Source: Mycolicibacterium senegalense
GTDB lineage: Bacteria; Actinomycetota; Actinomycetes; Mycobacteriales; Mycobacteriaceae
Assembly (NCBI RefSeq): GCF_019645875.1
Contig: NZ_CP081000.1
Location: 2,418,001-2,482,000 of the forward strand
Direction of reading: 5' to 3'
DNA: 64,000 nucleotides
Shown: positions 55,753 through 64,000 of the stretch, piece after piece
Layout of the letters: each line of letters starts with the position of its first letter
Numbering within the stretch: position 1 is the stretch's first letter
Made by a program: the position numbers and the translations under genes
The notes under the pieces: generated by a model
Databases searched by the model: none
What the model was told of the DNA's origin: nothing
Seen by the model: the letters and a program-made list of their open reading frames with translations, nothing else

Positions 55753-56565
55753 ATGGATGCTTTCGGGAAACGGTTGGCCGACGCGGTGTCGCAGCGGGGC
55801 CCGCTGTGTCCCGGCATCGATCCGCATCCCGAGCTGTTGCGGGCGTGGGGGCTTTCTGCCGATGCCGACGGCCTGGCCAGATTCAGCGATATCTGCGTGA
55901 GCGCCTTTGCCGGGTTCGCGATCGTCAAGCCGCAGGTGGCGTTCTTCGAGGCGTACGGCTCGGCCGGTTTCGCGGTCCTGGAGCGCACCATGGCCGCCTT
56001 GCGCGAGGCCGGGGTGCTGGTGCTGGCCGACGCCAAGCGTGGCGACATCGGCTCGACCATGGCCGCCTATGCCGCGGCCTGGGCCGGTGACTCACCGCTG
56101 GCCGCGGACGCGGTGACCGCGTCGCCGTATCTGGGCTTCGGGTCGCTGCAGCCGCTGCTCGACGCGGCCGCGGCAACCGGTCGAGGTGTGTTCGTCCTTG
56201 CCGCGACCTCCAATCCGGAGGGGCCGACGGTGCAGCGCGCCGTGGCCGGAACCCGCACCGTGGCACAGTCCGTCGTCGACGATGTGGCCGCGGTCAACGC
56301 CGCGGCCGGGCAGCCCACCGGCTCGGTGGGTGTGGTGGTCGGTGCGACGGTGACCGATCTGCCCGATCTCAGCGCGTTGGGCGGGCCGGTGTTGGTGCCC
56401 GGAGTCGGAGCCCAGGGCGGGCGTGCCGACGCGCTGGGGGGCTTCGGCGGGGCCCGATTGGTGCTGCCCGCGGTGTCGCGTGAGGTGCTGCGGGCAGGCC
56501 CTGAGGTGGCCGATCTGCGTGCGGCTGCCGAACGCTTGCGCGACGAAGTCGCCTATCTCGTCTGA
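55753..56565 (+). CDS. pyrF: Orotidine-5'-phosphate decarboxylase, type 2
   Basis: A 270-residue type 2 OMP decarboxylase completing UMP synthesis. The catalytic motif is [20 protein letters not shown], and the phosphate-binding end is [23 protein letters not shown] 55753 is 2 bp after carB; ATG 55757 is out of frame. It closes the pyr operon. pyrE and pyrD are not in the window. A hairpin follows at 56609-56653. Confidence 0.95.
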   Translation: MDAFGKRLADAVSQRGPLCPGIDPHPELLRAWGLSADADGLARFSDICVSAFAGFAIVKPQVAFFEAYGSAGFAVLERTMAALREAGVLVLADAKRGDIGSTMAAYAAAWAGDSPLAADAVTASPYLGFGSLQPLLDAAAATGRGVFVLAATSNPEGPTVQRAVAGTRTVAQSVVDDVAAVNAAAGQPTGSVGVVVGATVTDLPDLSALGGPVLVPGVGAQGGRADALGGFGGARLVLPAVSREVLRAGPEVADLRAAAERLRDEVAYLV

Positions 56566-56608
56566 CGCTCCGGTTTCGCCCGGTTTCGGCGTGCCCTGCG
56601 TCGTTTTC

Positions 56609-56653
56609 CCACGCCTGGGTCGTCGGCGCCGTGCTGCCGCGACCCAGGCGTGG
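56609..56653. terminator. Hairpin terminator after pyrF
   Basis: Perfect 14-bp arms (56609-56622 and 56640-56653) with a 17-nt GC-rich loop lie 44 bp after the pyrF stop, between convergent genes. It likely ends both the pyr transcript and the minus-strand transcript. Confidence 0.75.
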
Positions 56654-56733
56654 AAAGCGATGACCGATTGGAAAAGCGGCCGAGCGCAACCAGATTGGTC
56701 AGTGGGCCGTCGGATCTGTTGTGGCGCAGCCGG

Positions 56734-57243
56734 TCACAGCGGGATCCAGATACCGAAGAACCAGAAGCCCCACGCGTTGTAGCCCGGATCGAAAATCGGT
56801 GTCACCCAGCTGCCGTTGTAGTTGAACGGCTGGTGGTCGAACCGGCCCTGGTCCATGCCGCGCCAGGCCAGGTCCGGGGGCGGCGGGCCCCAGTGCCGGC
56901 CGTGGTCGTCCGGGCCGCCGGGGCCACGGTCACCTGGCCACCCGGGACCGCCGGGGCCTCCTGGGCCGTCTGGATGTCCGGGTCCGCCCGGTCCGCCTGG
57001 TCCACCCGGCCCGCCTGGTCCGCCTGGTCCACCCGGATGGTCGGGCCCTCCTGGCCCTCCTGGGCCACCCGGATGACCCGGCCCGCCCGGTCCTCCCGGC
57101 CCCGGCCCACCGGGCCCCTGGCAGTTGCCGAAGCCGCACGGCGGCCCCGGCTGAGCCGCTGCCAGGCCGGCTCCCGCGGCCAATGAGGCGGTTCCGAGCG
57201 CTATGGCGACGGCAGAAGCGCAGGTCAACGTCTTGATGTGCAT
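56734..57243 (-). CDS. Secreted Gly-Pro-rich collagen-like protein
   Basis: A 169-residue protein. Residues 1-~31 look like a Sec signal peptide (MHIKTLTCASAVAIALGTASL, then GLAAAQ). The middle (~residues 35-110) is a run of GPG/GGP triplets with occasional H, D and W, followed by a Trp/Tyr/Phe-rich C-terminal domain (FNYNGSWVTPIFDPGYNAWGFWFFGIWIPL in pieces). The ATG at 57243 follows GAAGGGAAG. In M. tuberculosis this slot between pyrF and mihF holds PE15/PPE20. Function unknown; a surface or cell-wall protein is likely. Confidence 0.8.
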   Translation of the reverse strand: MHIKTLTCASAVAIALGTASLAAGAGLAAAQPGPPCGFGNCQGPGGPGPGGPGGPGHPGGPGGPGGPDHPGGPGGPGGPGGPGGPGGPGHPDGPGGPGGPGWPGDRGPGGPDDHGRHWGPPPPDLAWRGMDQGRFDHQPFNYNGSWVTPIFDPGYNAWGFWFFGIWIPL

Positions 57244-57267
57244 GTCCAGCTTCCCTTCGCGGGTCAT

Positions 57268-57742
57268 GGATACCCGACCAGGGGAGATTATTTAGCCAAT
57301 CTGTGTAGTCGCTATGTGGCAATTAGGCGCGGGCTGGGCGCGGTCGAGCGCATCGGCCTGACGTGCGCGTCAGGGCCTCCGACACGCCCGACACGCCATG
57401 ACCAGCGAAAATTTTCTGGAATACCCGGCGGTAACCGGGTCCCGGGGCCGGGGAGCCGGTGCTCCAGGGCTGAGGAGTTAGCTGGGCGGCGCTCGAAAAC
57501 CATTGACATGCAGGAATATCCGGCCCGACGTGGGCGCCCCGGCGATGCTGGACGGCGTTTTGGGGCGCAAACCGGTTGTTGCGTGCGCGCACTACACGCT
57601 GGGCTTTTAGCGCCGTAACCAGGGGGTGGCGTTCGCTTTCGTCAGCCAGCGTGGGTAGGTTCGTCGTCGCTGGCTGGTTTGCACTCCAGCCGTACAAAAC
57701 AAGAGATGGCCGAAGAAGAATCGCCAGGAGACGGAGGAACCC
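57268..57742. other. 475-bp gene-free region upstream of mihF
   Basis: Holds no convincing open frame. It has GC-rich inverted stretches around 57421-57490, including CCCGG-CGGTAA-CCGGG near 57425-57440, and a TTGACA hexamer at 57503-57508 without a good -10 partner. It is the likely site of both the mihF promoter/leader and the promoter of the minus-strand secreted protein. No riboswitch of a known class could be recognised. Confidence 0.6.
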
Positions 57743-58057
57743 GTGGCCCTTCCCCAGTTGACCGACGAACAGCGCGCGGCAGCGTTGGAGAAGGCTGCCG
57801 CCGCACGTCGAGCGCGAGCCGAGCTCAAAGATCGACTCAAGCGCGGCGGCACCAACCTCAAGCAGGTGCTCACCGACGCCGAGACCGATGAGGTCTTGGG
57901 CAAGATGAAGGTTTCCGCGCTGCTGGAGGCCCTGCCCAAGGTCGGCAAGGTCAAGGCGCAGGAGATCATGACCGAGCTGGAGATCGCCCCGACCCGCCGC
58001 CTGCGCGGTCTCGGTGATCGTCAGCGCAAGGCCCTCCTGGAGAAGTTCGACCAGTAG
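57743..58057 (+). CDS. mihF: Integration host factor mIHF
   Basis: A 104-residue nucleoid protein of actinobacteria that bends DNA and supports phage integration and global regulation. It has a long N-terminal helix ([26 protein letters not shown]) and the helix-two-turn-helix/H2TH region with [46 protein letters not shown]. The start is GTG 57743, giving the short form; the M. tuberculosis annotation was once longer, but the functional protein is about this size. gmk follows 11 bp later. Confidence 0.95.
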   Translation: MALPQLTDEQRAAALEKAAAARRARAELKDRLKRGGTNLKQVLTDAETDEVLGKMKVSALLEALPKVGKVKAQEIMTELEIAPTRRLRGLGDRQRKALLEKFDQ

Positions 58058-58068
58058 AGACGCCCCCA

Positions 58069-58662
58069 TTGAGCGCTGGTAGAGGGGCCGGACAACACAC
58101 AGCGACGGCTCCGGTCGTCGTGTTGTCCGGTCCCTCCGCTGTCGGAAAGTCCACCGTGGTCCGCTGTCTGCGGGAGCGGCTTCCCGACTTGTATTTCTCG
58201 GTCTCGGTCACCACCAGGGCGCCGCGGCCGGGAGAGATCGACGGTGTCGACTACACATTCGTGTCCAAAGAGCGTTTCCAACAGCTGATCGATGACGGTG
58301 AGCTGCTGGAATGGGCTGAAATCCACGGCGGTTTGCAGCGGTCCGGAACGCCGGCCAAGCCGGTGCGGGATGCCACCCGGGCCGGGCGCCCGGTGCTGAT
58401 CGAGGTTGATCTGGCCGGGGCGCGCGCCGTCAAGCAGGCCATGCCCGAGGCGATATCGGTGTTCCTGGCACCGCCGAGCTGGGACGAACTGGTCAGCCGG
58501 TTGTCCGGTCGGGGCACCGAGACACCCGAGGTGATGGCCAGGCGATTGGAGACAGCGCGGGCCGAAATGGCCGCGAAGTCCGACTTTGACCAGGTTGTGG
58601 TGAACCGCCAGTTGGATACCGCATGCGCTGAATTGGTATCCTTGCTGGTGGACAGCCGATGA
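58069..58662 (+). CDS. gmk: Guanylate kinase
   Basis: A 197-residue P-loop kinase converting GMP to GDP. Motifs seen: [50 protein letters not shown] and [14 protein letters not shown]. The start is TTG 58069 (MSAGRG-like, agreeing with the M. tuberculosis start), and no ATG or GTG fits the family start better. Corresponds to Rv1389. Confidence 0.95.
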   Translation: MSAGRGAGQHTATAPVVVLSGPSAVGKSTVVRCLRERLPDLYFSVSVTTRAPRPGEIDGVDYTFVSKERFQQLIDDGELLEWAEIHGGLQRSGTPAKPVRDATRAGRPVLIEVDLAGARAVKQAMPEAISVFLAPPSWDELVSRLSGRGTETPEVMARRLETARAEMAAKSDFDQVVVNRQLDTACAELVSLLVDSR

Positions 58663-58754
58663 CTCATCGTGCCGGGACCGACGCGATCGGATCCGCGAGC
58701 CACCAGCACGCTGTTCAGTAACCGCATTTCACGCAACCGCCAGGAGACTTTTTC

Positions 58755-59075
58755 GTGAGCACCCCGCACGCCGATGCGCAGCTGGCCGCTGCGGACGACA
58801 TCGATTCGTCCGCCGCCGGCGCCTACGACACGCCGCTGGGCATCACCAACCCGCCCATCGACGAGTTGCTGGACCGCGCGTCGAGCAAGTACGCGTTGGT
58901 GATCTACGCCGCCAAGCGGGCGCGCCAGATCAACGATTACTACAACCAGCTCGGCGACGGAATTCTCGAATACGTCGGCCCTCTCGTCGAGCCCGGTCTG
59001 CAGGAGAAGCCGCTGTCGATCGCGATGCGGGAGATCCACGAGGATCTGCTCGAGCACACCGAGGGCGGCGAGTAG
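58755..59075 (+). CDS. rpoZ: DNA-directed RNA polymerase omega subunit
   Basis: A 106-residue assembly subunit of RNA polymerase. The conserved omega core is [50 protein letters not shown]. The start is GTG 58755 after CAGGAG. It lies 92 bp after gmk and 18 bp before coaBC. Corresponds to Rv1390. Confidence 0.95.
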   Translation: MSTPHADAQLAAADDIDSSAAGAYDTPLGITNPPIDELLDRASSKYALVIYAAKRARQINDYYNQLGDGILEYVGPLVEPGLQEKPLSIAMREIHEDLLEHTEGGE

Positions 59076-59093
59076 CCAGGCCAGGGCCGGGAC

Positions 59094-60341
59094 GTGAGCG
59101 CGGGTAAGCGAATCGTCGTCGGGGTAGCCGGCGGTATTGCCGCCTACAAGGCGTGCACCCTGGTCCGTCAACTCACCGAGGCGGGCCACTCGGTACGCGT
59201 GTTGCCCACCGAGTCGGCGTTGCGCTTCGTCGGCGCAGCCACGTTCGAAGCCCTGTCGGGCAATCCCGTACACACCGGTGTGTTCACCGACGTGCACGAG
59301 GTGCCCCATGTTCGGATCGGGCAGGAGGCCGACCTTGTGGTCGTCGCGCCTGCCACCGCCGATCTGCTGGCCCGAGCGGTGGCCGGCCGCGCCGACGACC
59401 TGTTGACCGCGACGCTGCTGACCGCGCGATGTCCCGTGCTGTTCGCCCCGGCCATGCACACCGAGATGTGGTTTCACCCGGCCACCGTCGACAACGTGGC
59501 CACACTGCGTCGGCGGGGCGCTGTGGTACTGGAACCGGCCTCCGGGCGGCTCACGGGAGCCGACAGCGGTGCGGGGCGGCTACCTGAGGCCGAAGAGATC
59601 GTCACGTTCGCGCAGCTGCTGCTGGAGCGAGGCGACGCGCTGGCCTACGACCTCGCCGGGGTCAAAGCGCTCGTGACCGCCGGCGGTACCCGCGAACCTC
59701 TCGATCCGGTGCGGTTCATCGGCAACCGCAGCTCCGGCAAGCAGGGATACGCCGTGGCCCGGGTGCTGGCCCAGCGCGGTGCCGATGTGACGCTTGTCGC
59801 GGGTAACACCGCGGGTCTGGTCGACCCGGCCGGCGTCGACGTCGTGCACATCGGCTCGGCCGCCCAATTGCGCGATGCGGTGACCAAGTACGCCCCCGAG
59901 TCCAACGTTCTGGTGATGGCCGCGGCGGTCGCCGATTTTCGCCCCGCGCAGGTGGCAGCCGCCAAGATCAAGAAGGGCGGGGCGTCCGAGCCCAGCTCGA
60001 TCGACCTCGTGCGCAACGACGATGTGCTCGCCGGGGCGGTGCGGGCCCGTGCCGAAGGTCAGTTGCCAAACATGCGGGCCATCGTCGGTTTCGCTGCCGA
60101 GACCGGTGACGCCAACGGCGACGTGCTCTTCCACGCCAGGGCCAAACTGCAGCGCAAAGGGTGCGATCTGCTCGTGGTCAACGCAGTGGGGGAGAACCGC
60201 GCGTTCGAGGTCGATCACAACGACGGCTGGTTGCTGAGCGCCGATGGCGCCGAAGTGGCACTCGAGCACGGTTCGAAGACTCTGATGGCCACCCGTATCG
60301 TGGACTCGATCGCGGCGTTTCTGGGCAAGCCGGGCGGGTGA
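59094..60341 (+). CDS. coaBC: Bifunctional phosphopantothenoylcysteine decarboxylase / phosphopantothenate-cysteine ligase
   Basis: A 415-residue fusion making 4'-phosphopantetheine for coenzyme A. The N-terminal CoaC flavoprotein has VGVAGGIAAYKACTLVRQL and the PXMNXXMW-like motif APAMHTEMWFHPATVDN. The C-terminal CoaB begins KALVTAGGTREPLDPVRFIGNRSSGKQGYA with the conserved LVVNAVGENRAFEVD. The start is GTG 59094. metK follows after 145 bp. Confidence 0.96.
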   Translation: MSAGKRIVVGVAGGIAAYKACTLVRQLTEAGHSVRVLPTESALRFVGAATFEALSGNPVHTGVFTDVHEVPHVRIGQEADLVVVAPATADLLARAVAGRADDLLTATLLTARCPVLFAPAMHTEMWFHPATVDNVATLRRRGAVVLEPASGRLTGADSGAGRLPEAEEIVTFAQLLLERGDALAYDLAGVKALVTAGGTREPLDPVRFIGNRSSGKQGYAVARVLAQRGADVTLVAGNTAGLVDPAGVDVVHIGSAAQLRDAVTKYAPESNVLVMAAAVADFRPAQVAAAKIKKGGASEPSSIDLVRNDDVLAGAVRARAEGQLPNMRAIVGFAAETGDANGDVLFHARAKLQRKGCDLLVVNAVGENRAFEVDHNDGWLLSADGAEVALEHGSKTLMATRIVDSIAAFLGKPGG

Positions 60342-60486
60342 CCCGACGTACGCAATCACGGTGTAGATAAGGGTTGCGCAAACGCCTCCCACGCGCTTGG
60401 GTGCAACAGGGCATAGATATTATTCGCCTAACTAAGTAGTTTTGAGACTGAATACTTTCGCCATCAGCAAGGGAAGGAAGCAGACC

Positions 60487-61686
60487 GTGAGCCAAGGTCG
60501 CCTGTTTACCAGTGAGTCGGTAACCGAAGGACATCCCGACAAGATCTGTGACGCGATCAGCGACTCGGTGCTCGACGCGCTGCTGGAGCAGGATCCCCGG
60601 TCGCGGGTCGCGGTGGAAACCCTGGTGACCACCGGCCAGGTGCACGTCGCCGGCGAGGTCACCACTTCCGCCTATGCCGACATCCCCAAGATCGTGCGTG
60701 ACCGCATCCTGGAGATCGGCTACGACTCGTCGACCAAGGGCTTCGACGGTGCCTCGTGCGGTGTGAACATCGCCATCGGCGCGCAGTCGCCCGACATCGC
60801 TCAGGGTGTGGACACCGCCCACGAGGCCCGTGTCGAAGGTGCGGCCGACCCGCTGGACGCCCAGGGCGCCGGCGACCAGGGCCTGATGTTCGGCTACGCG
60901 ATCGGTGACACCCCCGAGTTGATGCCGCTGCCCATCGCGCTGGCCCACCGGCTGTCGCGCCGGCTGACCGAGGTGCGCAAGAACGGCGTGCTCGACTACC
61001 TGCGCCCCGACGGCAAGACCCAGGTCACCATCCAGTACGACGGCCGGACCCCGGTGCGGTTGGACACCGTGGTGCTGTCCACCCAGCACGCCGACGGGAT
61101 CGACCTCGACGGCACCCTGACCCCGGACATCCGCGAGAAGGTCGTCAACACCGTGCTCGCCGATCTCAACCACGAGACGCTCGACACCTCCGATTTCCGT
61201 CTCCTGGTCAACCCGACCGGCAAGTTCGTGCTCGGCGGTCCGATGGGTGACGCCGGCCTGACCGGACGCAAGATCATCGTCGACACCTACGGCGGCTGGG
61301 CCCGTCACGGTGGTGGCGCCTTCTCCGGCAAGGATCCGTCAAAGGTGGACCGTTCGGCCGCGTACGCGATGCGCTGGGTGGCCAAGAACGTCGTCGCCGC
61401 CGGGCTGGCCGAGCGCGTCGAGGTCCAGGTGGCCTACGCCATCGGCAAGGCCGCCCCGGTCGGCCTGTTCGTCGAGACCTTCGGAACCGAGACCGTCGAC
61501 CCGGCCCGCATCGAGAAGGCCATCAGCAGCGTGTTCGATCTGCGCCCCGGCGCGATCATTCGCGACCTGGACCTGCTGCGGCCGATCTACGCCCAGACGG
61601 CGGCCTACGGCCACTTCGGGCGCACCGACATCGAGCTGCCCTGGGAGCAGCTCAACAAGGTCGACGACCTGAAGGCCTCGGTCTAA
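60487..61686 (+). CDS. metK: S-adenosylmethionine synthase
   Basis: A 399-residue enzyme making SAM from methionine and ATP. Signatures are [41 protein letters not shown], the P-loop-like [22 protein letters not shown] and the [13 protein letters not shown] end. GTG 60487 is chosen because GGAAG lies 8 nt upstream. An upstream in-frame start at 60442 would add 15 residues not typical of the family. A long hairpin follows directly. Corresponds to Rv1392. Confidence 0.97.
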   Translation: MSQGRLFTSESVTEGHPDKICDAISDSVLDALLEQDPRSRVAVETLVTTGQVHVAGEVTTSAYADIPKIVRDRILEIGYDSSTKGFDGASCGVNIAIGAQSPDIAQGVDTAHEARVEGAADPLDAQGAGDQGLMFGYAIGDTPELMPLPIALAHRLSRRLTEVRKNGVLDYLRPDGKTQVTIQYDGRTPVRLDTVVLSTQHADGIDLDGTLTPDIREKVVNTVLADLNHETLDTSDFRLLVNPTGKFVLGGPMGDAGLTGRKIIVDTYGGWARHGGGAFSGKDPSKVDRSAAYAMRWVAKNVVAAGLAERVEVQVAYAIGKAAPVGLFVETFGTETVDPARIEKAISSVFDLRPGAIIRDLDLLRPIYAQTAAYGHFGRTDIELPWEQLNKVDDLKASV

Positions 61687-61697
61687 CTTTCCCTGCG

Positions 61698-61755
61698 CGA
61701 GCAGACGCAAATGCCCCCGCACGCCCGGCGTGTCGGGGGCATTTGTGTCTGCTCG
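61698..61755. terminator. Long bidirectional hairpin terminator after metK
   Basis: Arms from 61698 to 61755 pair as 9 bp, one G-T pair, 12 bp, then a nested CACGC/GCGTG stem, about 27 bp in all. It sits between convergent metK and the TetR gene. Its outer arm GAGCAGACGC resembles hairpin stems I have often seen in mycobacterial intergenic regions, from memory only. Confidence 0.85.
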
Positions 61756-61776
61756 GCGGGTGGTCGATACCGCGGA

Positions 61777-62379
61777 TCACACCTGCCGGTAGCGCTGGAC
61801 GACGCCGCCCGCGAGTGCGCGTGCCCACTCCAGTCCCTCATCGGTGCCGAACAGCTCGCGCCTGGTGTTGCCCGCGGACAGGTAGGCGTCGACGCGGAAG
61901 GCGTCCTCGGCGGGATCGGGTGAACCCGCCACCGAGAACTCGTTTTCGAGCAGATCCAGCCACTCCCGCTTGAGGTTTCGCACCGCGTCGGCAACGGGCC
62001 CGCTGCGATGCCCGAATTCGACCGAGGTGGCCGATACGAAGCAGCCGCCGGGGAACACTTCGGCGCGCAGATACGCCACCCAGGAATCGAGAAGGGCTTC
62101 CAGCCTTGCGGTTCCAGGCGCAGAGCTCAGTGCCGGACGGATCACGACGTCGATGTAGACCTGGCGCGCCTCGGCCACCGCGGCCAGCTGAATCGCCTGC
62201 CGGTTGCCGAAGACGGTGAGGATCCCGCTCTTGCTCACCCCGGTCGACGTGGACAAGCCGCCCACGGTGATCCCGTCCAGGCCATGTGTGGTGGCGATGT
62301 CTGCGGCGGTACGTGCGACCAGCCGCCGGGTGGCATCGCCGCGCGCCCGCCGTCCGTCAGCTGCGGGCAAAGCGGTCAT
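61777..62379 (-). CDS. TetR family transcriptional regulator
   Basis: A 200-residue one-component regulator. The TetR helix-turn-helix occupies residues ~15-62 (ATRRLVARTAADIATTHGLDGITVGGLSTSTGVSKSGILTVFGNRQAIQLAAV in order). The C-terminal ligand domain contains FPGGCFVSATSVEFG and resembles the TetR_C_13-like group. The start is ATG 62379. A 14-bp palindrome lies 65 bp upstream of its start, in the region shared with the SRPBCC gene. Ligand unknown. Confidence 0.9.
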   Translation of the reverse strand: MTALPAADGRRARGDATRRLVARTAADIATTHGLDGITVGGLSTSTGVSKSGILTVFGNRQAIQLAAVAEARQVYIDVVIRPALSSAPGTARLEALLDSWVAYLRAEVFPGGCFVSATSVEFGHRSGPVADAVRNLKREWLDLLENEFSVAGSPDPAEDAFRVDAYLSAGNTRRELFGTDEGLEWARALAGGVVQRYRQV

Positions 62380-62443
62380 CGGTTCACAGTAGCCACACCC
62401 TGGACGTAGGGCGGCCGAGTCGCGTACGGTCTTGACCTATATA

Positions 62444-62457
62444 CGACCGATCGGTCG
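62444..62457. promoter_or_regulatory. Perfect 14-bp palindrome, probable TetR operator
   Basis: CGACCGATCGGTCG is a perfect palindrome, lying between a TTGACC hexamer (62432-62437) and the SRPBCC gene start at 62475, so binding would block transcription of that gene. It fits a TetR-family dimer site. The adjacent TetR gene is the natural candidate regulator, inferred from proximity. Confidence 0.7.
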
Positions 62458-62474
62458 CATAGATTGGAGGAGCA

Positions 62475-62948
62475 GTGCCCACCACCTTCAAGGCTCTCCT
62501 GGAACGCCGGATCACCGTCGAGACAACACCTTCGGCGGTGTGGAACATCATCCGCGACGTCCGATGTATGCCGCAGTGGAGCCCACAGGTGGTATCGGTG
62601 AAGTTGCGTGATCCCGACGAGGACATCGGACTCGGAACCACGTTCACCAACCTCAACCGCCATGGCGAGCTTGAGTGGATCACGCACGGCGAGGTGGTGC
62701 GATACGTGCCGGAGAAAGAGATCGCCTTCCGCATCGCCGAGAACTACACGATCTGGTCTTTTACGATCGGCGCTGACGGTGCCGCTGCCACCGTGCTCAC
62801 GCAACGGCGCGAAACCCCCGACGGCATATCGCAATTCTCACTCGAACTGACCGAGTCGCACCTCGGCGGGCAGCAGGCGTTCACCGAACTGCTCGAGGCC
62901 GGAATGGAGCAGACGCTGGCCGCCATCAAGGCGTGCGCCGAGTCCTGA
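62475..62948 (+). CDS. SRPBCC family protein (START-like fold)
   Basis: A 157-residue polyketide-cyclase/START-type ligand-binding protein: ERRITVETTPSAVWNIIRDVRCMPQWSPQVVSV opens the helix-grip fold and the last helix is GGQQAFTELLEAGMEQTLAAIKA. The start is GTG 62475 after TTGGAGGAG. It is divergent from the TetR regulator, with the 14-bp palindrome between them, and is followed by the convergent BVMO-type gene 5 bp away. Ligand and enzymatic activity, if any, are unknown. Confidence 0.85.
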   Translation: MPTTFKALLERRITVETTPSAVWNIIRDVRCMPQWSPQVVSVKLRDPDEDIGLGTTFTNLNRHGELEWITHGEVVRYVPEKEIAFRIAENYTIWSFTIGADGAAATVLTQRRETPDGISQFSLELTESHLGGQQAFTELLEAGMEQTLAAIKACAES

Positions 62949-62952
62949 AGGG

Positions 62953-64000
62953 CTACGAGGTGAACGCGTAGTCGTCCAACGGGAAGCGGCGGCTACGCCA
63001 ATACGCCTCGAACGTGGTGGCCGGCCGCAGAGGCACGTCTCCGTTGCGGTCGAAGTAGTAGCTGTTGGCCAGGTTGCAGCTGTCCTGCCAGAAGATCTGG
63101 CGGTGCCGCTTGCGCATCATCTCGGCGAAGTACCGGTCGTTGGCCTCCGGCCTCACCTCCACACGATGAGCCTGGTCTTTGTCTGCTTGGGCGATACACC
63201 GGACGAGATGGCGGGTTTGGGCCTCGATCAATGCGAAGTATGAGGATCCGACGTAGCCGTACGGGCCCATCACGGAGAAGAAATTCGGGAATCCCGGAAT
63301 GCTGACGCCTTCGTAGGCCTGCATCCGGTGTTCTTTCCAGAACTCGCTCAACGATTGCCCATCCGACCCCACGATCTCGAAGGTCAGGGCGTCGACGTCC
63401 ATCACCTTGAAGCCGGTAGCCAGGATGAGCACGTCGACGTCATGGCTCTCACCGTCGGCGGTGGCGACACCCGAGCCGGTGATCTTGTCGATCGGTTCGG
63501 TGACCAGTCGCACGTTGTCCCGGTTGAATGTGGCCAGATAGCTGTTGTGGAACCCGGGTCGCTTACATCCCACCGCGTACCGCGGTGTGAGCTTGTCGCG
63601 GACTTCGGGATCGTGCACCTGTTGCCGTAGGTAGGCCCGGCCGGCCGCGCCGGCGCGCTTGGCGAAGGGGTTGATGGTGAAGTACTGCGCCGCCAGGGGG
63701 AAGGTGAACTCCACGTACGCCTGGCTGATCAGGCGATGCAACGTCCGGCCACCCGGCAGTCGCATCAGCTGACGGGCGATCGGCGGGATCGGCACGTCGA
63801 ACTTCGGGAAGCACCAGATGGGTGTGCGCTGAAACACGGTGAGCTGCTTGACCTTAGGCGCGATCTCGGGAATCAACTGCACAGCGGAGGCGCCGGTGCC
63901 GATGATCGCAACCCGCTTGCCCGTCAAATCCAGGGCATGGTCCCACCTGGCAGTGTGCACCGTTGTCCCGGCGAACGAGTCGACACCGTCGATCTCCGGC
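62953..64000 (-). CDS. Flavin monooxygenase, Baeyer-Villiger type, truncated by window edge
   Basis: The C-terminal 348 residues of a class B flavoprotein monooxygenase; the start lies beyond the right end of the window. The BVMO fingerprint is intact as [12 protein letters not shown] (FxGxxxHxxxW with D in place of P), followed by the NADPH motif [19 protein letters not shown]. The ATG motif is [19 protein letters not shown], and the C-terminus has [22 protein letters not shown]. It corresponds in position to Rv1393c, which lies next to metK in M. tuberculosis, with two extra genes between here. Substrate unknown. Confidence 0.9.
   Translation of the reverse strand, partial: PEIDGVDSFAGTTVHTARWDHALDLTGKRVAIIGTGASAVQLIPEIAPKVKQLTVFQRTPIWCFPKFDVPIPPIARQLMRLPGGRTLHRLISQAYVEFTFPLAAQYFTINPFAKRAGAAGRAYLRQQVHDPEVRDKLTPRYAVGCKRPGFHNSYLATFNRDNVRLVTEPIDKITGSGVATADGESHDVDVLILATGFKVMDVDALTFEIVGSDGQSLSEFWKEHRMQAYEGVSIPGFPNFFSVMGPYGYVGSSYFALIEAQTRHLVRCIAQADKDQAHRVEVRPEANDRYFAEMMRKRHRQIFWQDSCNLANSYYFDRNGDVPLRPATTFEAYWRSRRFPLDDYAFTS

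Noticed and set aside
56822..57076. Pro/Gly-rich frames on the plus strand opposite the collagen-like gene
   Set aside because: The GGP repeats read through on both strands because of the repetitive sequence. Only the minus-strand frame has a signal peptide and a distinct C-terminal domain.
56905..57110. Possible CRISPR or tandem-repeat array
   Set aside because: The repeats are short and coding (Gly-Pro triplets) without unique spacers or cas genes.
57421..57500. Possible c-di-AMP (ydaO) riboswitch, because CAGCTAAC occurs on the minus strand and GGTAACCGGG on the plus strand
   Set aside because: Other conserved parts of the aptamer, such as GGGGTGAATC and the flanking pairing, are not present in the right order on either strand.
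57503..57508. TTGACA hexamer as a mihF promoter
   Set aside because: A perfect -35-like hexamer, but no TANNNT hexamer appears at 16-19 bp spacing, so it is not called.
60342..60486. SAM-responsive riboswitch upstream of metK
   Set aside because: The 145-bp leader lacks the conserved cores of SAM-I or SAM-IV riboswitches and no convincing multi-stem structure was seen.

Overview
The window is high-GC actinobacterial DNA, and its gene order and protein sequences point to a fast-growing member of the Mycobacteriaceae (Mycolicibacterium-like). Two long blocks follow gene orders known from Mycobacterium tuberculosis. One runs rarA - (Rv2557/8-like) - yjbQ - alaS - ruvX - mltG - aroE - prepilin peptidase - aroC - aroK - aroB - (Rv2536-like) - pepQ - efp - nusB. 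The other runs pyrR - pyrB - pyrC - (Rv1382-like) - carA - carB - pyrF - mihF - gmk - rpoZ - coaBC - metK - (Rv1393c-like). In M. tuberculosis these blocks are about a megabase apart. Here they are separated only by about 22.7 kb of accessory genes.

Layout. 1-1.7 kb: a 3'-truncated thiolase divergent from an HxlR-type regulator, with a perfect inverted repeat between them. 1.8-3.4 kb: two convergent membrane proteins (DUF389, GAP/Sap family). 3.5-8.2 kb: an operon of a fused circularly permuted ATP-grasp/alpha-E protein, a transglutaminase-like protease and a zinc-ribbon metallopeptidase. 8.2-9.5 kb: a serine-hydrolase lipoprotein on the minus strand. 9.6-25.2 kb: the rarA-to-nusB housekeeping block, holding the shikimate genes aroE, aroC, aroK and aroB but no aroQ. 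25.2-34.5 kb: a redox module, made of a 36-bp palindrome, a molybdopterin oxidoreductase, a remnant of a DUF222/HNH (13E12-type) element, a GntR/UTRA regulator, and a translationally coupled operon of AprB-like ferredoxin, substrate-binding lipoprotein with a NosL-like tail, ABC permease, ABC ATPase and an AprA/fumarate-reductase-like flavoprotein carrying a HEAT-repeat extension. 34.6-37.5 kb: a large LuxR-type ATPase regulator and a small conserved protein. 37.5-47.8 kb: a catabolic region with an FAD monooxygenase, a serine hydrolase and a VirS-like AraC regulator on the minus strand, facing an NDMA-type alcohol dehydrogenase, aldehyde dehydrogenase, esterase, Baeyer-Villiger-type monooxygenase and MFS transporter on the plus strand.

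47.8-56.6 kb: the pyrimidine operon, preceded by a leader with a PyrR-binding loop and a sequestered ribosome binding region. 56.7-57.7 kb: a secreted Gly-Pro-rich collagen-like protein and a 475-bp gene-free leader before mihF. 57.7-61.7 kb: mihF, gmk, rpoZ, coaBC, metK, closed by a long hairpin terminator. 61.8-64 kb: a TetR regulator divergent from an SRPBCC protein around a 14-bp palindrome, and a second flavin monooxygenase running off the right end.

The most promising uncharacterised system is the 27.8-34.5 kb module. It pairs an ABC importer of the nitrate/sulfonate/taurine class with a flavoprotein and ferredoxin resembling dissimilatory APS reductase subunits. Its substrate cannot be read from sequence. 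No tRNA, rRNA, CRISPR array or intact insertion sequence was seen.
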